Source: Myxococcales bacterium
GTDB taxonomy: Bacteria; Myxococcota; Myxococcia; Myxococcales; Myxococcaceae
Assembly: GCA_030681895.1 (NCBI GenBank)
Contig: JAUXRI010000247.1
Location: 62,001-126,000 of the forward strand
Reading direction: 5' to 3'
DNA: 64,000 bases
Numbering within the stretch: the first letter of the stretch is position 1; each line of letters opens with the position of its first letter. Shown here in pieces: positions 63,475 to 64,000 of this stretch. The position numbers and the translations under genes were made by a program. The notes beneath the pieces were generated by a model that did no database searches, had not been told where the DNA came from, and saw only the letters and a list, made by a program, of their open reading frames with translations.

Positions 63475-64000
63475 TCACTGAGGCAAGAACACCCGCCCCG
63501 GCGCACCGTTCAGTCCATTGACGGTGTGGCACGCGTTGCAGTCTCCATCCATCTGCGCGCTGGCCATCACGTTCACCGTGCCGCCGGACTTCACGCGCGC
63601 CTTGTACGGGAGCGTGAGCCCCGCAGCCGTCGTTCGCGACCGGAAGTTGCCCGCCGCGTTCACCGGCAGGCTGAACTGCACGACGTCCTGCGCGTCGAGG
63701 ATCTCGACGACGGTGTCGGTCGGCACGGCGGCCGCGCAGAGATCGGCCTCGCGGACCGAGGGGAACACCGTGCCCATGAAGAAGAACGCCTTGCTGGGCT
63801 CCGCCTCGCGGGTCGGGTTCTGATTCTGGAAGTTGTCGCCCAGGTGGCAACTGCGGCACGCGAGGCCGGGGTTCATCAGCTCGCTCTCCGAATTTCCGCC
63901 CGTCCATTGCTGACCGCTCGCGCAGGTCGCAGTGACGGGGGTCGACGAGAAGCCCTGACCGACCGGTATTGATCCTCCACAAGCCACGAGGCCGAGCGAA
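63475..64000 (-). CDS. c-type cytochrome-like lipoprotein, N-terminus outside the window
   Basis: The open frame continues to the right edge. The last codons before the edge read SLGLVAC, a lipobox, so only the first part of the signal peptide is missing; a GTG at 63987 is inside this lipobox and is not the real start. The mature part has two heme-attachment motifs, CRSCH near the N-terminus and CNACH near the C-terminus, with a beta-domain between them (VEILDAQDVVQFSLPVNAAG). It probably is a surface or periplasmic diheme electron-transfer or sensor lipoprotein. Confidence 0.8.
   Translation of the reverse strand, partial: SLGLVACGGSIPVGQGFSSTPVTATCASGQQWTGGNSESELMNPGLACRSCHLGDNFQNQNPTREAEPSKAFFFMGTVFPSVREADLCAAAVPTDTVVEILDAQDVVQFSLPVNAAGNFRSRTTAAGLTLPYKARVKSGGTVNVMASAQMDGDCNACHTVNGLNGAPGRVFLPQ

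Overview
The window reads as a chromosomal segment of a myxobacterium (phylum Myxococcota, most likely the Myxococcus/Archangium side). The grounds are high GC with dense, mostly clean coding; many secreted lipoproteins with Gly/Ser/Pro linkers; small PilZ proteins; a membrane-tethered Ser/Thr kinase; a DUF4388-J-domain protein; an AgmX/PglI-type TonB-like protein; and a gene set resembling the gliding-motility proteins GltA/GltB/GltC. Species cannot be named from the sequence alone. I found no rRNA, tRNA, CRISPR array, insertion sequence, prophage or plasmid gene, and no gene-free stretch longer than 300 bases.

Layout. 1-3137: a MinD/ParA-type ATPase cut by the left edge, a TPR protein coupled to a DUF1573-like lipoprotein, a Cys-rich lipoprotein and an SRPBCC protein. 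3265-4863: a Ser/Thr kinase with an N-terminal membrane domain. 4865-9138 (minus): a tight operon lptM-lysA-dapA-dapB-FAH hydrolase-folK, that is, most of the lysine/diaminopimelate branch plus a folate gene, led by a 44-codon LptM-like lipoprotein. 9182-15478: an SRPBCC protein, a large GIDE-domain membrane protein, then an overlapping run of ceramidase-like protein, PNPOx-like protein, Kazal-like lipoprotein and outer-membrane protein. 15498-26601: a beta-propeller lipoprotein, a coiled-coil protein, yhbY, the DUF4388-J-domain protein, two envelope proteins, a YndJ-like membrane protein and a methylmalonyl-CoA-mutase-type large subunit. 26709-27926: a C15-type peptidase.

27930-36202 is a polysaccharide locus. 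A minus-strand operon starts with a PilZ (c-di-GMP receptor-type) gene and continues through an unknown protein, a double GT4 glycosyltransferase, another unknown, Wzm, Wzt and a GT2-like enzyme. A GT4 gene is transcribed divergently. The layout suggests export of an O-antigen-like glycan with c-di-GMP input. 36451-42129 (minus) holds two myxobacterial outer-membrane barrels, a GltC-like TPR protein, plsX and a HAD-type phosphatase in one operon.

42305-49221: a small lipoprotein, a von Willebrand A protein with a membrane/coiled-coil partner, a DUF192 lipoprotein coupled to a second PilZ gene, and a membrane HExxH metalloprotease-TPR fusion. 49286-52830 is the classic rpmH-rnpA-yidD-yidC-jag block (minus), with a visible promoter but no dnaA beside it. 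53027-64000: an AgmX/PglI-type protein, an ADP-ribosylglycohydrolase, a pectinacetylesterase-like lipoprotein with a long GGSAA linker, a coupled DUF4178-microprotein-DUF350-outer-membrane-protein cassette, a lipoprotein with eight Cys-rich repeats, a small lipoprotein and a c-type cytochrome-like lipoprotein cut by the right edge.

Translational coupling is a theme. At least eleven gene pairs overlap as ATGA or GTGA, and several genes start with GTG or TTG. Several genes missed by simple length cut-offs or fixed only by these overlaps are included: lptM, rpmH, yidD, the 53-codon gene at 58781 and the 150-codon gene at 34296.
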